From NCBI GenBank assembly GCA_934663595.1, contig CAKUKM010000001.1, forward strand, positions 282,428 through 346,427: a DNA stretch of 64,000 nucleotides. Direction: 5' to 3'. The notes beneath the pieces were generated by a model. It was not told the origin of the DNA. It ran no database searches and worked only from the letters and a program-made list of their open reading frames with translations. Below are positions 22,937 to 31,972 of this stretch, piece after piece (the stretch's first letter is position 1; the number at the start of each line of letters is the position of its first letter). The position numbers were made by a program, and so were the translations under genes. This stretch comes from an uncultured Clostridia bacterium (GTDB lineage: Bacteria > Bacillota > Clostridia > Christensenellales > Aristaeellaceae).

Positions 22937-25597
22937 TCAGCGCAGCGCTTCCATTTCGGCAATGCGCGCCTTGAGCTTTTCGACGCGCGCCTGCAAGGCG
23001 ACGAGCTTTTCGCGCTCGGCTTCGACGAGATTGGCGGGCGCCTTTGCGACAAACTTCTCGTTCTTGAGCTTGCCGTCCGCGCGGGCAACCTCAGCCTCGG
23101 CATTCTTTAAATCCTTGTCGAGGCGCGCAAGTTCCTTTTCGATATCGACCAGCTCGCCCAGCGGGATGAACAGCTCGCACGGATCCGTGACCGCGGAGGC
23201 GCTCTTTTCGGGATTGGCCGCGCCGGATTCCATGAATTCGACGCTGCTCGCGCCGGCGAGACGCTTGAAATAGCCCTCCGCTGCGGAAAGCGCGCTCTTC
23301 CAGCCGTCGTGCGGCTTCAGAATCAGCGTAGCCTTCTTGCCGGGCGCAACGTTCATCTCAGCGCGCAGATTGCGAATGGCGCGGATGACCTCCATCACGC
23401 CCTCCATCTGCGCGGCCTCGGCGGTGAAATCGTATTCCGGTTTGGCCTCGGGCCACTTCGCCGTAATCAGCATGCCGTCGTGGCCGGGCAGATAGCCGTA
23501 AACCTCCTCGGTAATGAACGGCATATACGGATGCAGCAGCTTCAGAATGCCGGTGAGCACGTAATAGAGAACCTCCTGCGTGGTGCGCTTGGTTTCCTCG
23601 CTCTCGGCATACAGGCCCTGTTTCGCGATTTCGATGTACCAGTCGCAGAACGTGGACCACACGAAATCGTAGAGCTTCGTGGCGGCAAAGCCGATATCGT
23701 AGTTTTCGAGATTGTCGGTAATCTCGCGAACGGCCTCCTGATAGCGGGTCAGAATCCACTTGTCGCTGAGCTGCAGCTTGTCCGCGGACGGAACGCCCTT
23801 CGGCTTGAAGCCCTGCAGATTCATCAGCACGAAGCGGCTTGCGTTCCAGATCTTGTTCGCGAAATTGCGGAACGATTCAATCTTTTCCTCGGACATGCGG
23901 ATATCGCTGCCGGGCGCAACGCCCATGACCAGCGAGAAGCGCAGCGCGTCCGCGCCGTACTTGTCGATAACCTCGATCGGATCAATGCCGTTGCCGAGCG
24001 ATTTGGACATCTTTCTGCCCTGCGCGTCGCGCACCAGGCCGTGCATCAGCGCCACCTGGAACGGGCACTTGCCCATCTGCTCGATGCCGGAGAACACCAT
24101 GCGCGCCAGCCAGAAGAAGATGATATCATAGCCGCAGGAAAGCACCGTGTTCGGGTAATAATACGCCAGATCCTCGGTCTGATCCGGCCAGCCGAGCGTC
24201 GAGAACGGCCACAGCGCGGACGAGAACCACGTATCCAGCACGTCTTCCTCCTGATGCACGGGAGAACCGCAATCCGGGCAGACGGCAATGTCCTCGCGCG
24301 TGACGTGGACGGAATGGCACTTGTCGCAATAGAACGCCGGAATGCGATGGCCCCACCAGAGCTGGCGGCTGATGCACCAGTCGCGGATGTTCTCCATCCA
24401 GTTGAAATACGTCTTTTCAAAGCGATCGGGAATGAAGCGCAGCTCGCCGTTCTTCACAACCTCGATCGCGGGCTTCGCGAGCGGCTCCATCTTCACGTAC
24501 CACTGCGGCTTCGAGCCGATGATCGTCTCGATCGTGGAATGGCAGCGATAGCAGGTGCCGACATTGTGCGTCAGCGGCTCGATCTTGACCAGCAGGCCGA
24601 GCTCCTTCAGCTCGTTTACCACCGCCTCGCGGCACGCTTCGCGGGTCATGCCCTGGTATTTGCCGGCGTTTTCGTTCATCGTGCCGTCGTCGTTCATTAC
24701 GCGGATGATCGGCAGATTGTGGCGCTTGCCGACCTCGAAGTCGTTCGGGTCGTGCGCGGGCGTCATCTTGACCGCGCCGGTGCCGTATTCCATATCGGCA
24801 TAATCGTCGGCAACGACCGGAATCTGCTTATTCATGATCGGCAGCGTGACCGTTTTGCCCACGAGATCGGTATATCTCGGGTCGTTGGGGTTTACGCATA
24901 CGCCGGTATCGCCCAGCATCGTCTCCGGGCGCGTGGTCGCGACCACGACGTCGTGGCCGTCCGGGCCGGGATAGCGGATGTGCCAGAGGTGCGACTGCTG
25001 CTCGACGTATTCGACCTCCGCGTCCGAAAGCGCGGTCTGGCAGCACGGGCACCAGTTGATGATGCGGTCGCCGCGGTAAATCAGGCCCTTTTCATAGAGA
25101 TTGACGAACGTCTCGCGCACGGCGCGGGAAAGGCCCTCGTCCATCGTGAAGCGCTCGTGCTTCCAATCGCAGGAAACGCCCAGACGGCGCAGCTGGCGCG
25201 CGATGCGTCCGCCGTATTCGCGCTTCCATTCCCACGTGCGCTCCAGGAACTTTTCGCGGCCGATGTCCTTCTTGGTCAGGCCCTCCTTCTTCAGCGCGTC
25301 GACCACCTTCACCTCCGTCGCGATTGCGGCGTGGTCCGTGCCGGGCACCCACAGCGTCGGATCGCCCTTCATGCGGTGATAGCGAATCAGCACGTCCTGC
25401 GGCATTTCGTCCAGCGCGTGGCCGATATGCAGCTGACCGGTGATGTTCGGCGGCGGCATGACGATCGTGAACGGCTTTTTGCTGGGATCCTTTACCGGCG
25501 CAAACGCCCCGGAACTCTCCCACATTTCATAAATCCGGCCCTCCATCTGCTGCGGCTGAAAGACCTTCTCCATCTCAAACTCGCGCTTTTCTTCCAT
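22937..25597 (-). CDS. valS: Valyl-tRNA synthetase
   Basis: Charges tRNA-Val. The 886-residue class I enzyme has the HIGH motif in PPNITGQLHIGHAL, an editing domain (WVPGTDHAAIATE, TTRPETMLGDTGVCV), zinc-binding-like CxxC sites (CPCCQTAL, CDKCHS..CPDCGSP), KMSKS in GRKMSKSLGNGID, and a C-terminal coiled coil rich in Glu/Lys (residues about 815-886). The start MEEKREFEMEKVFQPQQMEGRIYEMW is typical. It is preceded by a T-box leader, so expression should rise when uncharged tRNA-Val accumulates. A tRNA-Val with anticodon GAC is encoded at 5.8 kb. Confidence 0.97.
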   Translation of the reverse strand: MEEKREFEMEKVFQPQQMEGRIYEMWESSGAFAPVKDPSKKPFTIVMPPPNITGQLHIGHALDEMPQDVLIRYHRMKGDPTLWVPGTDHAAIATEVKVVDALKKEGLTKKDIGREKFLERTWEWKREYGGRIARQLRRLGVSCDWKHERFTMDEGLSRAVRETFVNLYEKGLIYRGDRIINWCPCCQTALSDAEVEYVEQQSHLWHIRYPGPDGHDVVVATTRPETMLGDTGVCVNPNDPRYTDLVGKTVTLPIMNKQIPVVADDYADMEYGTGAVKMTPAHDPNDFEVGKRHNLPIIRVMNDDGTMNENAGKYQGMTREACREAVVNELKELGLLVKIEPLTHNVGTCYRCHSTIETIIGSKPQWYVKMEPLAKPAIEVVKNGELRFIPDRFEKTYFNWMENIRDWCISRQLWWGHRIPAFYCDKCHSVHVTREDIAVCPDCGSPVHQEEDVLDTWFSSALWPFSTLGWPDQTEDLAYYYPNTVLSCGYDIIFFWLARMVFSGIEQMGKCPFQVALMHGLVRDAQGRKMSKSLGNGIDPIEVIDKYGADALRFSLVMGVAPGSDIRMSEEKIESFRNFANKIWNASRFVLMNLQGFKPKGVPSADKLQLSDKWILTRYQEAVREITDNLENYDIGFAATKLYDFVWSTFCDWYIEIAKQGLYAESEETKRTTQEVLYYVLTGILKLLHPYMPFITEEVYGYLPGHDGMLITAKWPEAKPEYDFTAEAAQMEGVMEVIRAIRNLRAEMNVAPGKKATLILKPHDGWKSALSAAEGYFKRLAGASSVEFMESGAANPEKSASAVTDPCELFIPLGELVDIEKELARLDKDLKNAEAEVARADGKLKNEKFVAKAPANLVEAEREKLVALQARVEKLKARIAEMEALR

Positions 25598-25864
25598 TCT
25601 GACTCTCCCCCTTGCTTGTTCAAAAAGAAACGCGGCGCACCTCGCCCCATCCTAAGGGCGGAATGCACCGCGGTACCACCTTATTCACCCGCAAAAGCAA
25701 TTGCGAGCCTCTTCGCGCGTTAAGGGGCGCGCCCCGGCGAACTACTGCCGTTCATCCGCCTGCCTCGGAAGCGACTTCGCCGCACTGCGCGCCGGGCGGT
25801 CTCTCAGCCGGTGAACCGCCTTCTCTTTAGCGCCGTAAACAGCTACTCCTCTTCGTCATCGTTA
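25598..25864 (-). promoter_or_regulatory. T-box leader controlling valS
   Basis: The 267-base transcribed leader has the hallmarks of a tRNA-sensing riboswitch. Early in the transcript is GAGTAG (AGTA-type element). A stem I hairpin region GGCGGT/ACCGCC follows, with a candidate specifier GTC (valine) at 25775-25773 in GCGAAGTCGC. The conserved T-box GGTGGTACCGCG lies at 25680-25669. A long terminator stem CGCGGTGC..CCGCCC/GGGCG..GCGCCGCG ends in TTTCTTTTT (25673-25622). The specifier assignment is tentative; the T-box and terminator are clear. Confidence 0.9.
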
Positions 25865-25870
25865 AGAGTG

Positions 25871-25899
25871 AGTATACCACCTTTTCCCGCGCGCGTCAA
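25871..25899 (-). promoter_or_regulatory. Promoter of valS T-box leader
   Basis: TTGACG (25899-25894) and TATACT (25876-25871) on the minus strand, 17-base spacer. Confidence 0.8.
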
Positions 25900-25942
25900 C
25901 GAAGATTTCGTTATCTCGGAGGCGAAAATAACCGCCCGCGCC

Positions 25943-25971
25943 TTGCAAGCGTCATATTTCGCGTATATAAT
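25943..25971 (+). promoter_or_regulatory. Promoter of membrane phosphoesterase-like gene
   Basis: TTGCAA (25943-25948) and TATAAT (25966-25971) with a 17-base spacer. It is divergent from the valS promoter, 43 bases away. Confidence 0.75.
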
Positions 25972-26007
25972 GAATGTATAGCGATTTTTATCAAGAGGAA
26001 GGTCGTC

Positions 26008-27333
26008 ATGCAGAACAGCGAAGAAAACAAAAACGTCGTTTCCGAGGAAAGCGCCGCTGAATCCCGCGCGATTCAGACCGACGATCATCTCTACGGCGAC
26101 GAAACCGATATTCCCGTTCGCAGGCACAAAAAGCGCAAAAAACGCAAAAAGGCGAACGCAAAGCGCAAAAAATCCTCGAAAAAGGCCCCGCGCGCGCGCA
26201 AAAAGCTGCCGATTTCGATTTCAAGAATCAATACGGCCCACGGCGCGGCGTATCGGCTGAATCTGTTCGGCCGCGAGATTCGATTAAACCGCGTGCTGGT
26301 GCTCGCGCTGGCGGTGGCGGTGCTCGCGTTTCTGTTTTTAAATAACGGAAGCGTTTCGCTGGTAGAGCAGAATCTGACGGTGGTCGGCCTCGCGGACGCG
26401 CTGGAGAATTACCGCATACTGGTCATTTCCGACCTGAACGGCCAGCGCTTCGGCGACAAGCAGAGCGCGCTATTGCGCACAATCAACGCCTGCAGCTATT
26501 CCGCAATCGTGTTTTTAGGCGATATGGTGGGCTCGGGCGGCGATCCGGAGCCGTTTTATGAATTGCTCGAGGGCATTCCCGCCGGCAAAAAGGTGTTCTT
26601 CATCGCCGGCGATTCCGATCCCTCGCCCGTTCTCGACACGCCCCGCAACATCACCGACACGCTTTCGCGCATGGTGCTGGCCGACTGGGTGCTCGGCGCG
26701 ATCGATCGCGGCGCGACGTATGTCGATTCTCCCGTTTGCCTCACGGTCGGCGACGCCAACATCTGGCTCACGCCCGCGACGATGCTGAATCTGGAGGGCA
26801 CGGAATACGTGACCGTCTGGAAGGAGCAGACCGAGCAGGAGCAGGACGGCGTGCTCGCGGGCCTCGAAACCGATTACGCAGCCCTGCCGCTGACCTCGTA
26901 TCGCTATCGCGTGGCCGAGAGTTTTTACAATTCCCTCGCCTCCATGAAGGACGACGATTTCCAGATTCTGCTCGCGCACGAGCCGCCGACGGACGATTAC
27001 CTGACCGCTTCCGTCCTGCGCGAAACCGACGGAAAATATCTGCCGACGCCGGATCTGGTGCTGGCGGGACATTTCTGCGGCGGCGTGGTGCGCGTTCCGG
27101 TGATCGGCGCGTTCTATGTGCCCGATATGATGATGCCGCGCAACGGCTGGTTCCCGAATCAGGAGGACGTGCGCGGGCTCTCCTCGGTGGGCGAAACGCA
27201 GATTTATATTACCGGCGGGCTTTCGACGAACGCGGACGTGCCAATTCTGTTCTCGCGACTCTTCAATCCCCCGGAAATTACGCAGCTGACGCTTTCGGCG
27301 ACGCTTCCGGAAAACATGCTGAACGCCGAATAA
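26008..27333 (+). CDS. Membrane-anchored calcineurin-like phosphoesterase with altered metal site
   Basis: A 441-residue protein: an acidic start, a very Lys/Arg-rich stretch (about 30-70), one membrane segment (LVLALAVAVLAFLFL, about 98-112), then an extracytoplasmic metallophosphoesterase-like domain. The order ISDLNG, FLGDMVGSGG, IAGDSDP, LLAHEPP, LAGHFCGG follows the family order DxH, GDxxD, GNHD, AHEP, GHTHGG. Several ligands differ: His to Asn in DLN, Asn-His to Asp-Ser in GDSD, and the second His of the last motif to Cys. Activity may be lost or altered. It is monocistronic, followed by a UUCG hairpin. Function unknown. Confidence 0.75.
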   Translation: MQNSEENKNVVSEESAAESRAIQTDDHLYGDETDIPVRRHKKRKKRKKANAKRKKSSKKAPRARKKLPISISRINTAHGAAYRLNLFGREIRLNRVLVLALAVAVLAFLFLNNGSVSLVEQNLTVVGLADALENYRILVISDLNGQRFGDKQSALLRTINACSYSAIVFLGDMVGSGGDPEPFYELLEGIPAGKKVFFIAGDSDPSPVLDTPRNITDTLSRMVLADWVLGAIDRGATYVDSPVCLTVGDANIWLTPATMLNLEGTEYVTVWKEQTEQEQDGVLAGLETDYAALPLTSYRYRVAESFYNSLASMKDDDFQILLAHEPPTDDYLTASVLRETDGKYLPTPDLVLAGHFCGGVVRVPVIGAFYVPDMMMPRNGWFPNQEDVRGLSSVGETQIYITGGLSTNADVPILFSRLFNPPEITQLTLSATLPENMLNAE

Positions 27334-27342
27334 GCGTTCCTT

Positions 27343-27364
27343 CGAGAGGGCTTCGGCCCTCTCG
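27343..27364 (+). terminator. UUCG-capped hairpin after the phosphoesterase-like gene
   Basis: CGAGAGGGC-TTCG-GCCCTCTCG is a perfect 9-bp stem with a stable tetraloop but no T-tract. It may be a weak terminator or an mRNA 3' processing/stability element. Confidence 0.45.
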
Positions 27365-27396
27365 ATCCATTGATCATCTGCAAAAGAGGCAAATAA

Positions 27397-28113
27397 ATGG
27401 CTTTATGGATTATTGCGGCCCTGATTTCCTATTTCGTAAAGGGCCTTTGCGGGTTTGCGAACACGCTGGTGTTTACGTCGATCCTGAGCTTCGGCACAAG
27501 CAACGCAAATATTTCGCCGATTGACCTGCTGGTCAACTATCCCTCCAATCTGGTCATGATCTACAAAAACCGCAAGGGGCTGAATTGGAAGGTCTATGTG
27601 CCGCTGGCAGCGCTGGTGCTGGCGGGCAGCGTGCCCGGCGCGTTTCTGCTGAAAAACATCGACGCCGGTGCGATCAAGCTGCTGTTCGGCGCGGTGGTCG
27701 TGCTGCTGGGCGCGGAAATGCTGCTGTGGCAGTTTTCAAAAAGGAAGCTGAAATCGTCGAAGGTCGCGCTGGCGATCGTCGGAATCGTCGCTGGCGCGCT
27801 GTGCGGTCTGTTCGGCATCGGCGCGCTGCTGGCGGCGTACGTCGGGCGCGTCACGGACGACCAGAGCGCGTTCAAGGCGAATATCAACGCGGTATTCTTC
27901 GTGGAAAACACGTTTCGCGTGATTCTGTATTCCGTGCTGGGGCTGCTGACCGCGGAAACGCTCCGATATGCGGCGATACTGATTCCGTTTTCGCTGATCG
28001 GGCTTTCGCTAGGCATGCTGACGAGCTCCAGATTCAATGAGCGCACGTCGAAAATCGTGATTTCGGTGCTGCTGATTCTCTCGGGCGTATCGCTGATTCT
28101 CGCACAGCTGTGA
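27397..28113 (+). CDS. TauE/SafE-family membrane permease
   Basis: A 238-residue integral membrane protein with about seven or eight hydrophobic segments in two half-repeats. Family traits are the start LISYFVKGLCGFANTLVF, the central GIVAGALCGLFGIGALLAAYV and a late NAVFFVENTFR. TauE/SafE proteins export sulfite, sulfoacetate or other small anions; the substrate here is unknown. AGAGG lies 8 bases before the ATG. It sits alone between two terminator-like hairpins, so it is probably monocistronic, although read-through from the upstream gene is possible. Confidence 0.85.
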   Translation: MALWIIAALISYFVKGLCGFANTLVFTSILSFGTSNANISPIDLLVNYPSNLVMIYKNRKGLNWKVYVPLAALVLAGSVPGAFLLKNIDAGAIKLLFGAVVVLLGAEMLLWQFSKRKLKSSKVALAIVGIVAGALCGLFGIGALLAAYVGRVTDDQSAFKANINAVFFVENTFRVILYSVLGLLTAETLRYAAILIPFSLIGLSLGMLTSSRFNERTSKIVISVLLILSGVSLILAQL

Positions 28114-28121
28114 GCGCGTCT

Positions 28122-28152
28122 CCCTCCGACAAAACGTTCGGAGGGTTTTTTT
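28122..28152 (+). terminator. Terminator after TauE/SafE permease
   Basis: The stem CCCTCCGA/TCGGAGGG with a CAAAACGT loop is followed by TTTTTTTAT. Confidence 0.9.
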
Positions 28153-28180
28153 ATATTTCGCGCGCAAATCGGACATACTT
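28151..28180 (+). promoter_or_regulatory. Candidate forespore (sigma G/F) promoter of gerABC operon
   Basis: TTATA (28151-28155) and CATACTT (28174-28180) with an 18-base spacer fit the sigma G consensus GHATR-N18-CATWMTA in 10 of 12 positions. GerA-type operons are sigma G genes in known spore formers. Confidence 0.55.
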
Positions 28181-28202
28181 TTTGCGATAAGGAGGCGTTG
28201 GA

Positions 28203-29687
28203 ATGCCGATGGAATCGCACGAGGCGCTGCTGCGCGAAAAGCTGAAAACCCGTTTGAGCGACAATCTGCGCATGGTGCGCGCGGTTTTGAACGCGCCGGA
28301 GAATCGGGACGTCGTGCTGCGCCCGTTTGCCTGCGCGGATTTTGAGCTGTGCGCGGTGTATATCGACGGCATGGCGAAGGAGGACGCGATTTCTGAATGC
28401 ATTCTCCGCGCGAGCAAGCTGCCGGCGCATTCCGCGCCGAAAAAGGCTCGCGATCGCGCCGAATGGCTGAAAGGCAGCGTAATTGAAATGGCGCAGTGCC
28501 AGCTGGAGAACGAAATGAAGGCTCTGATTCAGGGCGTGCTCGGCGGCATGACCGCGCTGCTGGCGGACGGATCAGACTTTGCGCTTCTGATGGACACGCG
28601 CGCGTTTGTGCATCGCCCGATGGGCGCGCCGATGAACGAATCGGTCGTAATCGGCTCGCAGGAGGGCTTCGACGAAAGCATTCGCGACAACATTACGCTC
28701 CTGCGCCGCTATGTGCAGACCGGCGAATTGATTACCGAGCGGCTCACCGTGGGAACCGGCGTGCCAACGGCGATTGCGTTGATGTACATTCGCGGCGTGA
28801 CGGATGAAAAGATGATCACCGAGGCCCGGCGGCGGCTCGAGGGCATTCAGAGCAAAGCCGTTCAGGGCGTGGGCGGCATTCAGCAGCTGATTGAGGATTC
28901 GCCGCGCGCGCTGTTTCCGCAAATGCTGCAGACCGAGCGGCCCGATCGCGCGGCCTCGTGCCTGCTGGAGGGGCAATTCGTGATTCTCGCGGAGAATTCG
29001 CCCTATGCGCTGACCGCGCCGATCACGCTGTTTCACCTGCTGCACACGTCGGACGATATGTTCATGCGCTGGCAGTACGCGACGTTTCTGCGCATTGTAC
29101 GCGTGCTGGGGCTGCTGATTTCGCTGCTGCTGCCCGGGCTTTACGTGGCGCTGACGATGCATCACACGCATCTCGTGCCGGTCAATCTCCTTTTGTCGAT
29201 TGCCGAAACGCGCGCGGACGTGCCGTTCAGCGTGCTGCTCGAAATTCTGATGATGGAATTTTCCTTTTACCTGATCAACGAGGCGGGAACGCGCATTCCC
29301 TCGCAGATCGGCTCAACGGTCAGCATCGTCGGCGCGCTGATTCTGGGCCAGGCGGCGGTTTCCGCATCGATCATCAGCCCGATTCTGATCATCATCGTGG
29401 CGATCACGGGCCTTGGCAATTATGTCGTTCCCAATTACGGCCTGAGCATTGCGCTCACGGTTTACCGGCTCGGCATCGTGATTCTCGGCGCGCTCCTCGG
29501 GCTTTACGGCATTATGGTGGGGCTGATTGCCATTACGGTGCATCTGGCGCGGATTCACTCCTTCGGCGTTCCGTATCTGGCGCCGATCGCGCCGCGCCGG
29601 CCGCACAATCCAGATATTTTTCTGCGTCTGCCGCTTCAGAAGCAGCGCAGGCAGATGTTTTTCGCTCGCCGCGACAGCTGGCTTTAA
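28203..29687 (+). CDS. Spore germination receptor subunit A (GerA/GerKA family)
   Basis: Subunit A of a nutrient germinant receptor in the inner spore membrane. The 494-residue protein has a soluble N-terminal region (about 1-280) with VNPFACADFELCAVYIDGMA-like opening (here LRPFACADF..VYIDGMA), EGFDESIRDNITLLRRYV and the conserved DSPRALFPQMLQTERPD, then four or five membrane segments (LLISLLLPGLYVAL; NYGLSIALTVYRLGIVILG). GGAGG lies 7 bases upstream of the ATG. It is the first gene of gerA-gerB-gerC. Recent structures place such A subunits in a pentameric ion channel; that role is inferred from the family. Confidence 0.95.
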   Translation: MPMESHEALLREKLKTRLSDNLRMVRAVLNAPENRDVVLRPFACADFELCAVYIDGMAKEDAISECILRASKLPAHSAPKKARDRAEWLKGSVIEMAQCQLENEMKALIQGVLGGMTALLADGSDFALLMDTRAFVHRPMGAPMNESVVIGSQEGFDESIRDNITLLRRYVQTGELITERLTVGTGVPTAIALMYIRGVTDEKMITEARRRLEGIQSKAVQGVGGIQQLIEDSPRALFPQMLQTERPDRAASCLLEGQFVILAENSPYALTAPITLFHLLHTSDDMFMRWQYATFLRIVRVLGLLISLLLPGLYVALTMHHTHLVPVNLLLSIAETRADVPFSVLLEILMMEFSFYLINEAGTRIPSQIGSTVSIVGALILGQAAVSASIISPILIIIVAITGLGNYVVPNYGLSIALTVYRLGIVILGALLGLYGIMVGLIAITVHLARIHSFGVPYLAPIAPRRPHNPDIFLRLPLQKQRRQMFFARRDSWL

Positions 29688-29699
29688 AGGAGAATGCGC

Positions 29700-30758
29700 A
29701 TGAAATTCAGAATGAACGGTGATTCCGCATCGTCGCTCGCGCTGATTGCGGTGACTTCGCGCGTGTTCTTCGGAACGGTAATCGATCTTCCCGGCCTGTT
29801 CTGCGCGGGCTGGCTGGCCACGCTGCTCGGCGCACTGATCGCGTTTCCGATGATTCTGCTCGTCAGCCGCATTCGCCTCGTTCAAAAAACTTCGCCGGTC
29901 GCGGGCTTTTCCGATCGTCCCGCCGGGCGCATTCTGCGCTGGGCGCTGCTTCCGTTCGCCGTGTACAGCGCGTTTGACGGCGCGATCGTCGCGCGCGGCA
30001 TTGCGCATTCGGCGAGCTATCTGTCGCTGAACGATTCCTCGATGCTGGAGCTGCTCGCGCCGATTCTGATCATGTGCGTGGCCTGCCTGCTGTGCAACGG
30101 AAACGCAATCGGCTCCGGTGCGCGGCTGTGGCGATGGTTTCTCCCGTGGCTGCTGGCGATCGTGGTGCTGTTGCAGGTAAAGCAATTCCGCTTCGCGTGG
30201 CTCGCGCCGGTGCTGGGCCCGGGGCTCGAGCCGGTTTTAACGGGCGCTATTCGCATTGCGAGCTGGTTCTGCATGCCGGCGCTGCTCGGGCTGGTGTCGG
30301 AGGGCGGCGAAAAGGGCGATCCGATGCACCCGATTCGCATGTTCTTCGCCTGCGCGCTGATTGCGGCGGCGCTGATGGTGCTGCGATCGCTGATGCTGCC
30401 GTCGATGGTGGACGGCGAATTGAACCACTATTTCTTCCTGATGGACACGCTGCTTTCCAACGGCCGGGCGAACATTTCGCTGCAGCTGCCGATGGCGATG
30501 CTGTGGTTCGTGGGGATGCTGTTTGGATTGCTGATGGACGCGTATCTGACCGCCGCGGCGCTTCAGGCGGCGCTGCCGAAGCTGTCCGGAAAGCTGCTGG
30601 CGTATATTTCAGTGGCGCTGATCGCGTTTTTCGCGCTGTCCGGCTGGGCGACGCGCGAAATCGACCTGCCCGCCGCCGCATTCGCCTATCCCGCGTTCGG
30701 GCTGCTTCTGATCGCTTCGGCCGCGACGCTCTACCCAAGGAGGGCGCAAAATTCATGA
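29700..30758 (+). CDS. Spore germination receptor subunit B (GerB/GerKB family permease)
   Basis: A 352-residue membrane protein with about ten hydrophobic segments, an amino-acid permease-like fold that is thought to bind the germinant. Visible traits are the early membrane segment LCAGWLATLLGALIAFPMILLV and central helices PILIMCVACLLCNGNAIG and WFLPWLLAIVVLLQV. ATG 29700 is preferred (GGAG 7 bases ahead) over the ATG two codons upstream, which lies on the ribosome site. It follows gerA by 12 bases, and its stop overlaps the start of gerC. Many GerB proteins are near 365 residues, so this one is complete. Confidence 0.88.
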   Translation: MKFRMNGDSASSLALIAVTSRVFFGTVIDLPGLFCAGWLATLLGALIAFPMILLVSRIRLVQKTSPVAGFSDRPAGRILRWALLPFAVYSAFDGAIVARGIAHSASYLSLNDSSMLELLAPILIMCVACLLCNGNAIGSGARLWRWFLPWLLAIVVLLQVKQFRFAWLAPVLGPGLEPVLTGAIRIASWFCMPALLGLVSEGGEKGDPMHPIRMFFACALIAAALMVLRSLMLPSMVDGELNHYFFLMDTLLSNGRANISLQLPMAMLWFVGMLFGLLMDAYLTAAALQAALPKLSGKLLAYISVALIAFFALSGWATREIDLPAAAFAYPAFGLLLIASAATLYPRRAQNS

Positions 30759-31885
30759 AAAAAGCGCTGATTTCCGTGATTCTGATTCTATCGACGCTGC
30801 TTTCGGGCTGCCAGAAATACCGCGAGGTGGAAAATCTCGCCTATGTGATCGTGCTGGGCGTCGACCTTCTGGACAATGGCGACATCCAAATCGCCGCGCT
30901 GATTCCGAAGATCACCGGCGAACCTTCCTCCGATTCGGAGGGCGCGCCGGATTCCGGACACCGCGTATACGCCGCGGCCGAAAAGACCTTCGACGCGGCG
31001 CTGGAGCGGCTGCGCTGGGTGGTGCCGCGCAATGTGGATCTGTCGCAGGTAAAGCTGATCGTGCTCTCCGAGCGTCTCGCGCGCAGCGGGCAATTCATGT
31101 CCATCGCCTATTCCATGATGGATACGTATCACCTCTACACCGCCGCGCGGCTCGCCGTCTGCGCGGGCGACACGCTGAAATTCATCCAATCGGAAACCGG
31201 TCTGCTCGGCTCGCGCATCGCCACCGACCTCGAGGCGATGTTCGACCACTACGCTAACCACGCGTTCATACCGGACGTGCAGTTTGCCGACGTATTTTAC
31301 AAGAGCGTGTCGATCTATTCCGATCCGCTGGCGATTTATTCCACCTCCGGCCCCGCCGAGGAGGTCGAGGCCGCCGCAGCGCTGATCGCGCCTCAGACGA
31401 ACGACCGCGAAGGCGACGTGCAGCCGCAGATCAATCGCTTTCTGGGTTCGTGCGTATTCAAAAAGAGCGTCATGGTCGGCACGCTTTCCGCCGCGGAAAC
31501 GCTCTTTTGCAAGCTCCTGCGCGGAAAGCCGCAGTCGTTTCCGCTGCTGCTGGGAAGCGAGACGCTGTATCTGTCCATGGCGACGCCGCCGATGATTAAG
31601 GTCGATACCGATTCCGATCCGGCTCAAATCCGGATCGATCTGCAGCTCTCGCTGCAAACCCGCAGCGAGCGCGTGGATACCGACGCCATTCGCGAATTGC
31701 TGACCAATCAGATGCTCGCCACCATCGACCGCTGCAAGCGCATGGGCGTGGAGCCGTTTCAGTTCGCCGAGGTTGCCGCGCGGAATTTTCTCTCGATCGG
31801 CGATTGGATGGCCTACGACTGGAGCGCGCGCTTCCCGAATTCCGAGATCGAGCTGAATATCGAAATCAGAGATCAGGCGGGATGA
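30755..31885 (+). CDS. Spore germination receptor lipoprotein subunit C (GerC family)
   Basis: The 376-residue lipoprotein completes the germinant receptor. It has the lipobox TLLSGC (Cys at 19), then the family opening YREVENLAYVIVLGVDL (GerC proteins have a WD.REiedla.v..~g.D pattern), a central VDLSQVKLIVLSE and a C-terminal domain with LLTNQMLATIDRCKRMGVEPFQF and FLSIGDW. The start is supported by AGGAGG 8 bases upstream and a four-base overlap with gerB. The order A-B-C matches classical receptors. No D subunit is seen. Confidence 0.92.
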   Translation: MKKALISVILILSTLLSGCQKYREVENLAYVIVLGVDLLDNGDIQIAALIPKITGEPSSDSEGAPDSGHRVYAAAEKTFDAALERLRWVVPRNVDLSQVKLIVLSERLARSGQFMSIAYSMMDTYHLYTAARLAVCAGDTLKFIQSETGLLGSRIATDLEAMFDHYANHAFIPDVQFADVFYKSVSIYSDPLAIYSTSGPAEEVEAAAALIAPQTNDREGDVQPQINRFLGSCVFKKSVMVGTLSAAETLFCKLLRGKPQSFPLLLGSETLYLSMATPPMIKVDTDSDPAQIRIDLQLSLQTRSERVDTDAIRELLTNQMLATIDRCKRMGVEPFQFAEVAARNFLSIGDWMAYDWSARFPNSEIELNIEIRDQAG

Positions 31886-31902
31886 TTGTGACGCAATTGT
31901 GA

Positions 31903-31931
31903 TTTACAAATTCCGGGAAATTTGGTATAAT
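31903..31931 (+). promoter_or_regulatory. Promoter of MBL hydrolase-comEC-holA
   Basis: TTTACA (31903-31908) and TATAAT (31926-31931), 17-base spacer, right after the gerC stop. Confidence 0.8.
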
Positions 31932-31972
31932 AACGGGTACATGAATTCCTATTTAAAGGAGCGAACGCGGTT

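Noticed and set aside
23309..25723. Long open frame on the plus strand opposite valS
   Set aside because: Antisense shadow of valS, no recognisable motif or ribosome site; similar shadows lie opposite mfd, ygiQ, lysC, recQ and the mannosidase.
25612..25830. Small open frame on the plus strand between valS and the phosphoesterase gene
   Set aside because: It lies opposite the T-box leader RNA of valS, which explains the sequence conservation and structure.
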